A stretch of DNA of 64,000 bases from Epilithonimonas hispanica (GTDB lineage Bacteria > Bacteroidota > Bacteroidia > Flavobacteriales > Weeksellaceae): contig NZ_QNUG01000001.1 in assembly GCF_003385395.1 (NCBI RefSeq), positions 1 to 64,000 on the forward strand, in the 5' to 3' direction. The translations under genes and the position numbers were made by a program. Below the pieces are notes generated by a model. The model searched no databases. It saw only the letters and a list, made by a program, of their open reading frames with translations, and was not told the DNA's origin. Positions 41,905 to 51,541 of the stretch are shown here, in pieces. The number at the start of each line of letters is the position of its first letter. The stretch's first letter is position 1.

Positions 41905-42459
41905 ATGAATGAACTGATTTCTCTGGACCAGCAACTCCTGTTATTTCTCAATGGTTTGGGAAGTTCAACATTCGACCCATTTTGGCTTTTGGTAACAGGG
42001 AAATGGTTTTGGATACCGTTTTACGTTATTTTACTTTACTTAGTTTTCAAAAGTGTTCCTCGTAAAAAAATAATTTTTGTACTCATTTTCATCGCTATCG
42101 GAATCACAATTTCTGACCAACTGGCGAGTGTTTTCAAACACGGTGTTGAGAGATTAAGACCTTGTCACGACCCATTATTGATTGATAAAATGAGAATGGT
42201 AATTTGTGGAGGAAAATATGGTTTCTACTCTGCGCACGCTTCCAGTTCTTTTTTCTTGGTTAGTTTTCTGACGATTTTGATTGGCAAGAACTACAAATAC
42301 CTTCCCTATATTCTTGTTTTTTGGGCGTGTATTGTATCTTACAGCAGGATTTACGTTGGTGTTCATTATCCTGGCGATGTTATATTTGGCGCAGCAGTAG
42401 GCTTTCTTTTGGGTGGCGTTTTAGCGAATCTTACGAAGAAAGTTGTTAATAAAAATTAG
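41905..42459 (+). CDS. PAP2-family membrane phosphatase
   Basis: The 184-residue membrane protein has about five TM segments. The phosphatase motifs are KHGVERLRP (about 70-78), YSAHASSSFFLVSFL (about 103-117, in place of PSGH) and SRIYVGVHYPGDVIFG (about 140-155, with the catalytic His and Asp). It probably dephosphorylates a lipid phosphate, such as undecaprenyl pyrophosphate, on the periplasmic side. In an operon with tatA. Confidence 0.88.
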   Translation: MNELISLDQQLLLFLNGLGSSTFDPFWLLVTGKWFWIPFYVILLYLVFKSVPRKKIIFVLIFIAIGITISDQLASVFKHGVERLRPCHDPLLIDKMRMVICGGKYGFYSAHASSSFFLVSFLTILIGKNYKYLPYILVFWACIVSYSRIYVGVHYPGDVIFGAAVGFLLGGVLANLTKKVVNKN

Positions 42460-42478
42460 AAATTAATTTTGCTTACAG

Positions 42479-42952
42479 CTAGTCATTATGATAAGGTTTC
42501 CCTTGCAAAATAGTCGCTGCTCTGTAAATCTGTTCCACAAAAAATAATCTAATCATCTGATGTGTAAAAGTCATTTTTGAAAGTGATATTTTTTCATTGG
42601 CACGTTGGTAGATTTCATCAGAAAAACCATAAGCGCCACCAATCAGGAAATGGATTTTCTTCACAGAACTTCCCATCCAGTTATCAATCTTTTCAGAAAA
42701 TTCCCGACTTGTAAATTGTTTACCTTTTTCATCTAAAAGAATAACTAAATCAGAAGAATCAATTTGGTTTTGAAACAACTTGGCTTCCTCTTTTTTTAAT
42801 TGGTCCGGACTGAGGTTTTTGGCATTTTTCACATCCGGAATTTCGATGAGTTCAAAGTTCCAGTGTTTTGGGATTCTCGGCAGATAATATTTGATAAGAG
42901 AAACAATTTCTTTATCATCCGTCTTCCCGATGCAAATCAAATTAATACGCAT
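42479..42952 (-). CDS. rlmH: 23S rRNA m3-pseudouridine-1915 methyltransferase RlmH
   Basis: The full-length 157-residue SPOUT methyltransferase. Typical are LIVLLDEKGKQFTSREFSEK-like strands (VILLDEKGKQFTSREFSEKI), HFLIGGAYGFSDEIYQRANE and the C-terminal HQMIRLFFVEQIYRAATILQ followed by GKPYHND. It methylates 23S rRNA pseudouridine 1915 in assembled 70S ribosomes. Promoter shared back-to-back with the divergent yihY-like gene. Confidence 0.95.
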   Translation of the reverse strand: MRINLICIGKTDDKEIVSLIKYYLPRIPKHWNFELIEIPDVKNAKNLSPDQLKKEEAKLFQNQIDSSDLVILLDEKGKQFTSREFSEKIDNWMGSSVKKIHFLIGGAYGFSDEIYQRANEKISLSKMTFTHQMIRLFFVEQIYRAATILQGKPYHND

Positions 42953-42956
42953 TTAC

Positions 42957-42977
42957 TATATTTGTCCTGCAAAGATA
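42957..42977. promoter_or_regulatory. Back-to-back promoters for rlmH and yihY
   Basis: TATATTTG on the plus strand (42957-42964) serves the yihY-like gene, starting at 42983. TATCTTTG on the minus strand (42970-42977) serves rlmH, starting at 42952. Only five bases separate the two -7 elements, so the polymerases should exclude each other. Confidence 0.55.
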
Positions 42978-42982
42978 AATGA

Positions 42983-43921
42983 ATGGCAAAAAAATTACAG
43001 CGTTTTTTCCTCAAGATTAAAAACTTTTTTGACGGGATTCACATTCCGGTTTTAGGAATCTCTCTGTGGGAAATGCTAACTATTTACACAGATGCGATTT
43101 TCAAAAACCCTTTGGGAAGGCAGGCTGCGAGTATCTCTTGGAGTTTTTTTCTTAGTTTGTTTCCAATGATTTTGTTCCTATTGTCTGTTTTGCCTTATAT
43201 GCCGCATTACGATAAATTGCAGTTTTATATCTTCGAAGTTTTGATGCCGAGAGTTTTCCCTTCTCATATGCAGAGCGATGTTACGGGGTATATACAAACT
43301 AGTCTTCTTCCGAATATGAAGTCTATAAGTACTTTGACGATTTTGTTTTCTTTTGTTTTCGCTACCAATGGTTGTTTTACATTTATCAACGGATTCAACA
43401 GAAATACAGAACTGAAAAGAGGTTTTGTAAAAGAATATGCTTTGGCGATGTTGGTTACAATTTCTTTCCTAACTTTAGTTTTTCTCTCCATTTTTGGAAT
43501 CTATTACAGTGAAGTTGTTCTCAAGTTGTTTACGCCAACGTACGATATTAGTTGGTTCACAAAGAATCTTACGAAGATTATTGGATTTATCTCTTTTCCG
43601 CTGTTCTATCTGCTTTTGTTGACGCTTTTCTATTGGGTTGGTTGTCTTAAAATTACAAGGCTTAGAGAAGCTTTTCCGGGAGCTGTTTTGACTACAGTTT
43701 TATTTGTTACTCTTACTTATTTCTTTGCAATTTATGTTGCTAATGTAGCGCGATACAACGTTTTGTATGGTTCGATTGGCTCTATTATTTTGGTAATGGT
43801 TTGGATTAATGTCAACGTTTTTCTTGTATTGATGGGCAATGAACTTAATCTTGCTATTAAGAGAGTGAAGTTGGAAAAATTAGTAAGAGATGAGATGAAT
43901 TCAGACTTGACAGAATCTTAA
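42983..43921 (+). CDS. YihY/BrkB-family membrane protein
   Basis: The 312-residue inner-membrane protein has six TM segments. Family features are GRQAASISWSFFLSLFPMIL (about 46-65), LPNMKSISTLTILFSFVFAT and GSIGSIILVMVWINVNVFLV near the end. The family is annotated UPF0761 and its function is unsettled; the old RNase BN label is wrong. Confidence 0.85.
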   Translation: MAKKLQRFFLKIKNFFDGIHIPVLGISLWEMLTIYTDAIFKNPLGRQAASISWSFFLSLFPMILFLLSVLPYMPHYDKLQFYIFEVLMPRVFPSHMQSDVTGYIQTSLLPNMKSISTLTILFSFVFATNGCFTFINGFNRNTELKRGFVKEYALAMLVTISFLTLVFLSIFGIYYSEVVLKLFTPTYDISWFTKNLTKIIGFISFPLFYLLLLTLFYWVGCLKITRLREAFPGAVLTTVLFVTLTYFFAIYVANVARYNVLYGSIGSIILVMVWINVNVFLVLMGNELNLAIKRVKLEKLVRDEMNSDLTES

Positions 43922-43983
43922 ATTAAGTAAAAAACGCCTTGATTTCTAAAGACGTCTAACAATAATTAATTTATATATAGATT

Positions 43984-44526
43984 CTAATTTTCAAAATACT
44001 GGATAACACCTGGTTCAGGATCTTTTTTTCTATTTTCATCAATTTCAAAATTCTTAGAATTCTCCAAAAAAGAATTGCTGTACAAAGCATAAGAAGGTTG
44101 TTCTGCAAAATCATTCTTCAGCATTTGATGGGCTTCTACAATGGGTTTTTCGTAGAGTTTTCTGAAATTTCCGATGTTGTACTGCGAAAACTTTCCGTAG
44201 TGAACAATGAATTTTAATGACAACTCTATCGTGGTATTCAACATTTCGCTCAGTTCCAGAATATTCATATTGAAAGCATTTCTCATATTTCGAAGCATTT
44301 TAGAAACTCTTTGATAGGAAGGTTTTTGGTCATATTTATAGAACAAAATCGCATCTCCCTCAATTTCAGAAATATCAAAATACTAATTGTTTACATCAAT
44401 CAAAATAGAAAGTAGTTGTCTTACAATATATTCGCCGGTATAAAGTTTTGTATTGAACACAAACTCAGTAAATCCACTGAAATCGGGAATCAAAATGATT
44501 CCATTTTTAATATTTGTATTCTCCAT
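43984..44526 (-). pseudogene. DUF2652-family protein interrupted by an amber codon
   Basis: From ATG 44526 the frame encodes NGIILIPDFSGFTEFVFNTK and continues to ILIDVNN, where TAG (44383-44385) stops it. The same frame resumes YFDISEIEGDAILFYKYDQK to 43984. Such proteins resemble the class III adenylate-cyclase-type fold. The interruption is one base change away from a sense codon (TAG from AAG or similar). It is next to three other inactivated genes. A short downstream product could start at 44346. Confidence 0.8.
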
Positions 44527-44538
44527 AATAAGTTGGGT

Positions 44539-44577
44539 TTAAAAACCTACTACATCCATAGACGCAGCAGGTTTTAT
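44539..44577 (-). terminator. Terminator of the efflux outer-membrane gene remnant
   Basis: AAACCTACTAC and GCAGCAGGTTT pair (with G-T) around a short loop. On the minus strand the stem ends in TTTTTAA, downstream of the tolC-like remnant stop. Confidence 0.6.
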
Positions 44578-44583
44578 TTTACT

Positions 44584-46003
44584 TTATTGCCATCCGCCTC
44601 CAACAGAGCGATAGAGCGTGGTAATGGCGTTTAATCTCTGAGCTTTTAAGGATGCCAAATCAAGTTCTTCCTGTAATTTGTTGGTCTGAGTCAAAATCAC
44701 TTCAACATAAGTTGCTGAATTATATTTAAATAGCACATCCGCTTTCTGAACGGCTTCAGTAGATTTTCTTACCAAACCTTCTGCAGTTTTCTGTTGTTCT
44801 TCCAGTTTTTGAATCTGAACCAAAGCATCAGAAACTTCTCCAACCGCTTTTAAAACCGATTGTTTAAAATTAATTTCAGCCTGCTGAGAAACAATTTTTG
44901 ATTGTTCGAACTGGGTTTTTCAATTGCTTTCCGTTTAAAATAGGTTGTGCTAAAGTTCCTAACACAGAACCAAAAAGCGAACCCGGAATATTAAACCAAT
45001 TACTCGCTTTAAAAGCATTCAACCCGCCTTGAGCTGTGATATTGAAAGAAGGATACATATTCGCTTTTGCCACATTGATGGCTGAAACGCTTTTTCTCAC
45101 ATCATATTCTGCACTTTTGATATCGGGTCTGTAGCTCAACAATTCAGACGGAATTCCTGTTGCAACGTTATCAGGCGATTGAACATTGTTCAGACTTGTG
45201 CTTCTCTCAATTTTATCGGACATCGAGCCTGTCAAAATACTCAATGCATTTTCCTTAGTTGCAATTGAACTTTCAATAGCCGGAATTGATTTTAAAATCT
45301 GGTCTTTCACGATCTCTTGTTGCTGAACTGCTAAAGCTGTCGTCAAACCAACTTCCTGTTGTTTCTCCTAAAACTTCAAAGTGTTATCCGAATAAGTCAG
45401 GTTTGATTTTGTAATTTCAAGCTGAGTATCGAGCATTAGTAAATTATAATATCCTTGAACAACAGTCGCTACCAATTGTGTTTTCACGGCTTTCGCGGCT
45501 TCCTGAGTTTTGAGATAAACTGCCAAAGCCTGTTCTTTTCTGCCTTTGATTTTGCCCCAAATATCAGCTTCCCAAGAAATATTGATGGAAGTCGTGTAAT
45601 CCTGCATATAACGGCTTCCCATAAACTGTCCCGCCATCATTCCGTTCATACTGTTGTCGGAAGGTCGGTTCACACTTGCGTTGGCAATCGTTGCGCTCAC
45701 GGTTGGGATGTTTCCCCATTTACTTTGGTTGTAAGCTAAAGAAGCAAATTCGATTTGTTTCAAAGCGACCTGCAAATCATTATTCTGAGTCATTGCTTTA
45801 TCAATCAAACTCACCAAAACTGGGTCTTTGAAAAAATCTTTATAACTGATTTTAGCAATATTTTCATTATTATCGGTTGTGATGCTGTCGTTTCTGAAAG
45901 CTTCGGGCATTTGGATTTCGGGCTGTTCAAATTTCTGAACTTTACAGGCGATTGCCGTTCCCGAAATTAATACGATATATGCTATATTTTTAATTGAATT
46001 CAT
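44584..46003 (-). pseudogene. TolC/NodT-type efflux outer-membrane lipoprotein, broken
   Basis: Three open pieces belong to one gene. Piece 1 (45368-46003) starts MNSIKNIAYIVLISGTAIAC with a lipobox and ends DNTLKF with an in-frame TAG (45368-45370). Piece 2 (about 44876-45367, same frame) runs EKQQEVGLTTALAVQQQEIV to LNGKQLKNPV, where one extra A shifts the frame near 44920. Piece 3 (to 44584) continues LEEQQKTAEGLVRKSTEAVQ to RSVGGGWQ. Intact members are about 460 residues and form the outer-membrane duct of RND pumps. Two independent lesions show it is dead. Confidence 0.88.
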
Positions 46004-46021
46004 TTTAAAAAATCATTTGAA

Positions 46022-46762
46022 TTAATATTCCCAATCGGCTTCTGTGATTACTCTTCCGTTGATTTTTTCGTGCAAAGCCTGGAAAACCACAAACAATACC
46101 GGAACAACGAAAACCCCTAAAATGGTTCCGAATAACATCCCGGAAATTGCCGCATAACCAATGGAAAGATTCCCCATTGCAGACGGACCAACGACGAAAA
46201 CTAATGGAATCAAACCTGCAATAAATGCCAAAGAAGTCATCAGAATCGGACGAAAACGTGCTTTTGCACCTTCAACTGCTGCTGCAATTAAACTTTTTTC
46301 GGCTCTTCGTCTTTGGATGGCAAACTCTACGATTAGAATTCCGTTTTTGGCTAATAATCCAATCAACATTACCATTGTGATTTGAACATAAATATTGTTG
46401 GATAATTCCGCAAAAGTAATTCTCATAAACACTCCTGATAAACCAACCGGAATAGCGATTAATACCGCAAAAGGAAGAATGTAACTTTCATACTGTGCTG
46501 ATAAAAGGAAGAATACAAACACGATACACAACCCGAAAATCATTACCGATTGCGAGCTGGAATTGGCTTCCACATTGGAAACGCCTTCTACAGAAGCAGC
46601 ATATTCATTTTCTACGGAAGCATTTCCTTGTTTTACGGTTTCCACCGGAAGTTGTGGAGTCTGTTGTTGGTAAGCCTGCCCCTGATTATCTTTTTTACAC
46701 CCGACCAAGACCAATAAAGCCACGCCAAGCATAGATGATTTCTGAATAGAGAATCTTTGCAT
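46022..46762 (-). pseudogene. In-frame deletion fusion of an RND adaptor and pump
   Basis: From ATG 46762 (MQRFSIQKSS) the first 60 or so residues are the lipoprotein signal (LLVLVGC) and N-terminus of an AcrA-type adaptor (ETVKQGNASVENEYAASVEG). Directly after VSNVE the sequence becomes the C-terminal end of an AcrB-type pump (ANSSSQSVMIFGLCIVFVFF, LSAQYESYILPFAVLIAIPV, NGILIVEFAIQRRRAE). The junction is near 46570. The rest of the adaptor and about 850 residues of pump are missing. The fused frame is open to its natural stop. It precedes the broken tolC-like gene by 18 bases, as the intact operon would. Confidence 0.85.
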
Positions 46763-47012
46763 AACAATTTCAATTAAATTTTCGGTGCAAAATTCGTCCA
46801 AAAAAAAGCGAAGGAAGATATTCAAAAAACGACTAAATTTGTCAAAAAGACATCTCTAATTTATTTTATTAAACCAAAATTTTTTAGAATAAAAATTTTA
46901 TCTATAGTTATCTTTAATATAAGTAATAGATAGAATATAACATTAGAAATCAAGGAATAACTTAATGAATTAATATTATTAATTTTGTGAAAAGACATCT
47001 TAAAATTAAACT

Positions 47013-47929
47013 TTAGTATAAATCACTTCCCTTATATTCTAACGGAGATTTCCCAACGTGTTTTTTTAAAAATTTAATGAAAGATGCCTGGTCAGAAAAT
47101 TTTAATTGTGAAGCGACTTCATTGACATTGGAGTTAGAATTTCGAAGCAACATTCTCGCTTCCACAACTAAAACCTGATGAATAATATCTCTGGGAGATT
47201 TATACATCGTTTTATTGATGACTTTTGTTAAATATTTTCGGCTGATAAAAAGCTTATCGGCATAAAACTGGACATTGTGCTGTTCTTTGAAATGTTGCCG
47301 TATAAGTGTGAAGAAAATTGTTGTAATGTTATCTTCACGATAGGTTACGGGTTTTGGTCTGTCGGTTTTTTAAAAATAATTATCAATCTCGTAAATGACC
47401 AGAGAAAAGTGATGCCAAATCATTTCATTGAAATAATAATTCTCTTTTTCAGTATCGTTTAAAATCTTAAGCTCATCAAGATGGAAATCGAGTCTTCGAT
47501 ATAATTCCTGTTCGTCTCGGATGATATTAATGGGGTCGGATGAAAGGCTTTTCAAAACGTCGTTTGATTTGTAGTTAAAACCTGCTTCCGATATAAAATG
47601 ATGAGAAAAGAAAATATATTTTGCTTTATAACCATCAGATACTTTCTCAATACATACAGTTTCTGCAATTGGGGAAAAGATAATATCTCCTTTTTCCGCT
47701 TCGTAACTGTTATCTTCTAACCTAAAACCATATTTCCTTTTTGAATCAAAAAAATAGCAAAATAATCTGAGCGGAAAGGCTTATTAAGCTCTACCGCGTG
47801 ATTTGCAGTTTCGATTTCCATAACAACAAATTCCTTGATGCGCAAATCAAATTCTACCTGATTCAACAGTTCCTCAAATGTAAAAAGTGAGATAAAATCT
47901 TTTGATTCTGGAGTTGATTTTCGCTGCAT
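47013..47929 (-). pseudogene. AraC-family regulator, broken (neighbour of the efflux operon)
   Basis: One gene of about 300 codons with two lesions. Its N-terminal part (47717-47929) ends GNMVLG by a frameshift near 47723. The middle part (SYEAEKGDIIFSPIAETVCI to SLVIYEIDNYF) ends at an in-frame TAA (47370-47372). The C-terminal HTH part (KTDRPKPVTYRED, FISRKYLTKVINKTMYKSPR, ASQLKFSDQASFIKFLKKHV) follows in the same frame. AraC genes are often next to RND pumps and control them. Its decay alongside the pump supports joint loss. Confidence 0.85.
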
Positions 47930-47958
47930 TGAGAAGATGTTTAGGCCAAATTAATGAA

Positions 47959-49113
47959 TTAAATTTTCTTGAATTTCAAAACAGAATAGCCTACAATTCC
48001 GGAAACCACAGAAGCGAACAGAATACTGATTTTAGCAATTTCCTGACTTTCAATATGATTTGGAAAAGCCAATAACGAAACGAAAATCGACATCGTAAAT
48101 CCAATTCCCGCTAAGAATCCAACACCAATCATTTGATTCCATTTTGAAAAAGCGGGAAGTTTACTCCATTTTAATTTGACAACAATCCAAGAAAATAAAT
48201 TAATTCCAATGACTTTCCCTGTAAACAAACCGAAGATGATTCCCAAACTTAGTGGACTGATAAAATGTGCAAAAACCTCCGATTGAAAAGTAATATTAGT
48301 ATTAGCTAAAGCGAATAATGGCATTATCAGAAAATTAACAGGTGTGTGTAATTTTTCTTCCAGTTTTTCCAAAGGCGACATAATCACGGTTGAAGTGTTT
48401 GTCGGAATTGTAAATGCTAGAATAACGCCTGCAATCGTTGCGTGAATCCCAGAATGGTGCATAAAATACCAAAGAAATAATCCCGGAATCAAATACAATA
48501 ATAGATTTTTAGCGCCGAGTTTATTTAAAATAATCAGAAAAATTGTAATTCCACCACAGATTCCCAAAGAAATCCAATCAATAGAATCTGTGTAAAATAA
48601 TGCAATCACGATAATCGCTCCCAAATCATCTACAATTGCTAATGCGCTCAAAAATACTTTAAGAGAATTAGGAACGCTTTTTCCAAGCAACGAAATAATT
48701 GCCAAAGAAAAAGCAATATCGGTCGCCATCGGAATTGCCCAACCGTTTTTATATTCAGAATTATAATTAAAACTAAAATAAATCAAAGCCGGAATCAACA
48801 TTCCGCCAAGAGCAGCGAAAATTGGGAGATTCGCTTTTTTGATGTCGGACAATTCACCTTCCAACAATTCTCTCTTGATTTCTAATCCAACCAAAAGAAA
48901 GAAAATAGCCATCAATCCGTCATTAATCCAAACAGAAACAGAGTAATTCAAATGAAAGACTTCTGTTCCGATATTGGTGTTCAAAAGATTTTGAAAATCC
49001 TGAGCGAGAGATGAATTGGCTATCAATAAAGAAACCAAAACGAAGATGATTAATAAGATTCCAGAACTTTTGTTGGAATGGAAAAATTTATCGAAATATT
49101 TTGTTAATATCAT
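47959..49113 (-). CDS. nhaA: Na+/H+ antiporter NhaA
   Basis: The 384-residue protein has about 12 TM segments. Hallmarks are NDGLMAIFFLLVGLEIKREL (about 60-79), ATDIAFSLAIISLLG with the sodium-binding Asp pair expected in this region and in LSALAIVDDLGAIIVIALFY (Asp-Asp, about 160), and the C-terminal GIGFTMSIFVSLLAF. It exchanges sodium for protons and helps pH and salt balance. The start overlaps the relA/spoT stop by one base (TAATG), so the two are coupled. Confidence 0.94.
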   Translation of the reverse strand: MILTKYFDKFFHSNKSSGILLIIFVLVSLLIANSSLAQDFQNLLNTNIGTEVFHLNYSVSVWINDGLMAIFFLLVGLEIKRELLEGELSDIKKANLPIFAALGGMLIPALIYFSFNYNSEYKNGWAIPMATDIAFSLAIISLLGKSVPNSLKVFLSALAIVDDLGAIIVIALFYTDSIDWISLGICGGITIFLIILNKLGAKNLLLYLIPGLFLWYFMHHSGIHATIAGVILAFTIPTNTSTVIMSPLEKLEEKLHTPVNFLIMPLFALANTNITFQSEVFAHFISPLSLGIIFGLFTGKVIGINLFSWIVVKLKWSKLPAFSKWNQMIGVGFLAGIGFTMSIFVSLLAFPNHIESQEIAKISILFASVVSGIVGYSVLKFKKI

Positions 49114-51314
49114 TACTGTCTTTTTACTTTAGAAACGCCTTTGATCGCTTTTAGTTGTTTGAAAGTTTCTTCCAATTGGCTTTTATTTCTGACTTCTAGC
49201 GCGATGCTTCCTGTGAAAATACCATCGTTAGAAGAGATGCTCATACTTCTCATATCCATATTCATAGAACCACTGATGACTGCCGTGATGTCGTTAATCA
49301 TACCGATTCTATCAATTCCTTCAATCTCAATTTTGATTCTGTTTTTGAAACTTTCTGCATTCACCCATTTCGCTTGAAGAACACGATAATCGTAATTTGC
49401 TCTTAGATTAATGGCGTTTGGACAGCTTTCGCTATGAACTTTTATTCCGTCTGAAATGGTTATGAATCCGAAAATTTTATCTCCTGGAATCACTGTACAA
49501 CATTTCGCAAAAGTATAATTCAATTTTTCTTCATCTTTTCCAAAGACAATCATATCCAAATTGGAATCGACCTTTTCAACATATTCTTCCTTATTAGAAG
49601 TTTTTCTGAAACGGTTGAAGATATTGCTGAGTATGCTTTTTTTATCCGAATATCTTTTAATGTCACCAATGTCAAAAGTTCCGTTTTGGAAACCTAAAAA
49701 TAAATCCTGAGAAGTTTTCAGATTAAGGAATTTCTGTAATCCATTGATTTCATCATCATTGAAATTCAATTTTGCGTGGCGCATTTTTCTCTGGAGAATT
49801 TCCTTTCCTTCTGCTGTATTTTGATTTTTTTCAGAATTAAGGATATTCTTAATTTTAGATTTCGCTTTGGAAGTCACTACAAAATCCAACCAATCTGGTT
49901 TTGGTTTTTGATTCTGAGAAGAAAGGATGTCAATCTGGTCACCGTTTTGAAGAACATAACTGATTGGAACCAGTTTTCCGTTGATTTTTGCGCCAAGACA
50001 TTTTGTTCCCAAATCCGAGTGAACCGAAAAAGCGAAATCCAAAGCTGTTGCTCCGGTTGGTAAAATTTTGATTTCTCCTTTTGGTGTGAAAACGAAAACT
50101 TCTTTGGAATAGAGATTTAATTTAATATTATCAAGAAGCTCAGACGTAGAAAGGTTTTGCTGTTGTTCTAAAACATCTCTGATTTCAGAAACCCAATTTT
50201 CAAATCTTTGGTCATCAGTGTTTTTGCGATAACCTTCTTTGTATTTGTAATGTGCAGCAACTCCTTTTTCTGCAATCTCGTTCATTCTTTCGGAACGGAT
50301 TTGGACTTCAATCCATTTTTTATCAGGTCCCATTACAGTCAAGTGGAGACTCTCGTAACCGGTTGACCTAGGTTGCGAAATCCAGTCACGCATTCGGGAA
50401 GGATTACTTTGGTAAAGGTCGGTTACGATGGAATAGATTTTCCACGCCAAAAATTTTTCATTTCTCGGGTCGGATTTATAAATGATTCTAATCGCGTAAT
50501 TATCATAAACTTCTTCAAAAGTCACATTCTGCTTCTGCATTTTTCGATAAATCGAACTTATGGCTTTTGCGCGTCCTTTGATGGTGAAGTTGAGATTTTC
50601 TTCTTTCAGCTGTTCGGAAACTTCTTTGGTGAATTCTTCTACATATTTTTCACGAACTTCTTTTGCGGTTTCTAATTTTGCCTGAATCTCGTTGTAAACA
50701 TCAGGATTATTATATTTTAAAGATAAATCTTCAAGTTCCGATTTGATAGAGTAAAGCCCGAATCTGTGAGCTAACGGTGCGTAAATATAAGCTGTTTCCG
50801 CCGCGATTTTTTTCTGCTTTACAGGATGCATACTTTCCAAAGTTCTCATATTATGCAGTCGGTCTGCAATTTTGATGAGAATCACCCGGAAGTCTTCGGA
50901 AAGCGTCAGTAGAAGTTTTCTGTAATTTTCTGACTGAACAGAGATGTTCTGCTGATTCATCACAGAGATTTTCGTCAATCCGCTTACGATATCTGCAATG
51001 GTTTTTCCGAAGATTTTATTAAGGTCTTCGTAAGTGTATTCAGAATCTTCTATCACATCGTGGAGCAGGGCGCAGGCAATACTGGTTGCACCCAAGCCAA
51101 TCTCATTAGCAACGATTTTTGCAACTTCTATCGGATGATAGATGTAAGGTTCGCCGGTTTTTCTTCGCTGGTCTTTGTGAGCATCCAAAGCAATATCAAA
51201 AGCTTTTCGGATAAGCTTGTTTTGCTCCTCGTCCAACGTTCGGTAAGTATTGGATATGAGGTCTTTATATCGTGCAAGGATTTCCTTGTTTTCTTTCTCT
51301 AAATCGTAAATCAT
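49113..51314 (-). CDS. Bifunctional (p)ppGpp synthetase/hydrolase (RelA/SpoT)
   Basis: The 733-residue long RSH protein, near the family norm. HD hydrolase domain: HPIEVAKIVANEIGLGATSI, then CALLHDVIEDSEYTYEDL (His-Asp and Glu-Asp, about 70-90), and LIKIADRLHNMRTLESMHPV. Synthetase domain: KGRAKAISSIYRKMQKQ, DNYAIRIIY and EVQIRSERMNEIAEKGVAAH (about 340-365). TGS domain: VFTPKGEIKILPTGATALDF (about 400). ACT domain at the C-terminus. It makes and degrades the stringent-response alarmone. The hydrolase site looks intact, so the enzyme is likely bifunctional. Confidence 0.95.
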   Translation of the reverse strand: MIYDLEKENKEILARYKDLISNTYRTLDEEQNKLIRKAFDIALDAHKDQRRKTGEPYIYHPIEVAKIVANEIGLGATSIACALLHDVIEDSEYTYEDLNKIFGKTIADIVSGLTKISVMNQQNISVQSENYRKLLLTLSEDFRVILIKIADRLHNMRTLESMHPVKQKKIAAETAYIYAPLAHRFGLYSIKSELEDLSLKYNNPDVYNEIQAKLETAKEVREKYVEEFTKEVSEQLKEENLNFTIKGRAKAISSIYRKMQKQNVTFEEVYDNYAIRIIYKSDPRNEKFLAWKIYSIVTDLYQSNPSRMRDWISQPRSTGYESLHLTVMGPDKKWIEVQIRSERMNEIAEKGVAAHYKYKEGYRKNTDDQRFENWVSEIRDVLEQQQNLSTSELLDNIKLNLYSKEVFVFTPKGEIKILPTGATALDFAFSVHSDLGTKCLGAKINGKLVPISYVLQNGDQIDILSSQNQKPKPDWLDFVVTSKAKSKIKNILNSEKNQNTAEGKEILQRKMRHAKLNFNDDEINGLQKFLNLKTSQDLFLGFQNGTFDIGDIKRYSDKKSILSNIFNRFRKTSNKEEYVEKVDSNLDMIVFGKDEEKLNYTFAKCCTVIPGDKIFGFITISDGIKVHSESCPNAINLRANYDYRVLQAKWVNAESFKNRIKIEIEGIDRIGMINDITAVISGSMNMDMRSMSISSNDGIFTGSIALEVRNKSQLEETFKQLKAIKGVSKVKRQ

Positions 51315-51541
51315 CTAAATCGTGTAAATGAGTAACGAATATACTAAAAAATACAAAAAAAGTCAAGTGAAACCTTACGGTTTTGAGTATTGTATAATGG
51401 ATTTAAATAAAAGTAATAAAAATGATTTATTTAATTAATTGTGTTTTTAAAACAGGGGTGGTTTGGATTTATTTCGTATGAAAATTATAATTACCCCTAT
51501 TAATTTTATATATTAGTGTTTTAAAAACATAAAATATAACT

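Noticed and set aside
43984..46003. Stop-codon recoding (amber read as an amino acid)
   Set aside because: TAG occurs twice inside genes here, but intact genes such as the KefF-like gene and secDF end in TAG, and the neighbours also carry frameshifts and TAA, so decay is simpler.
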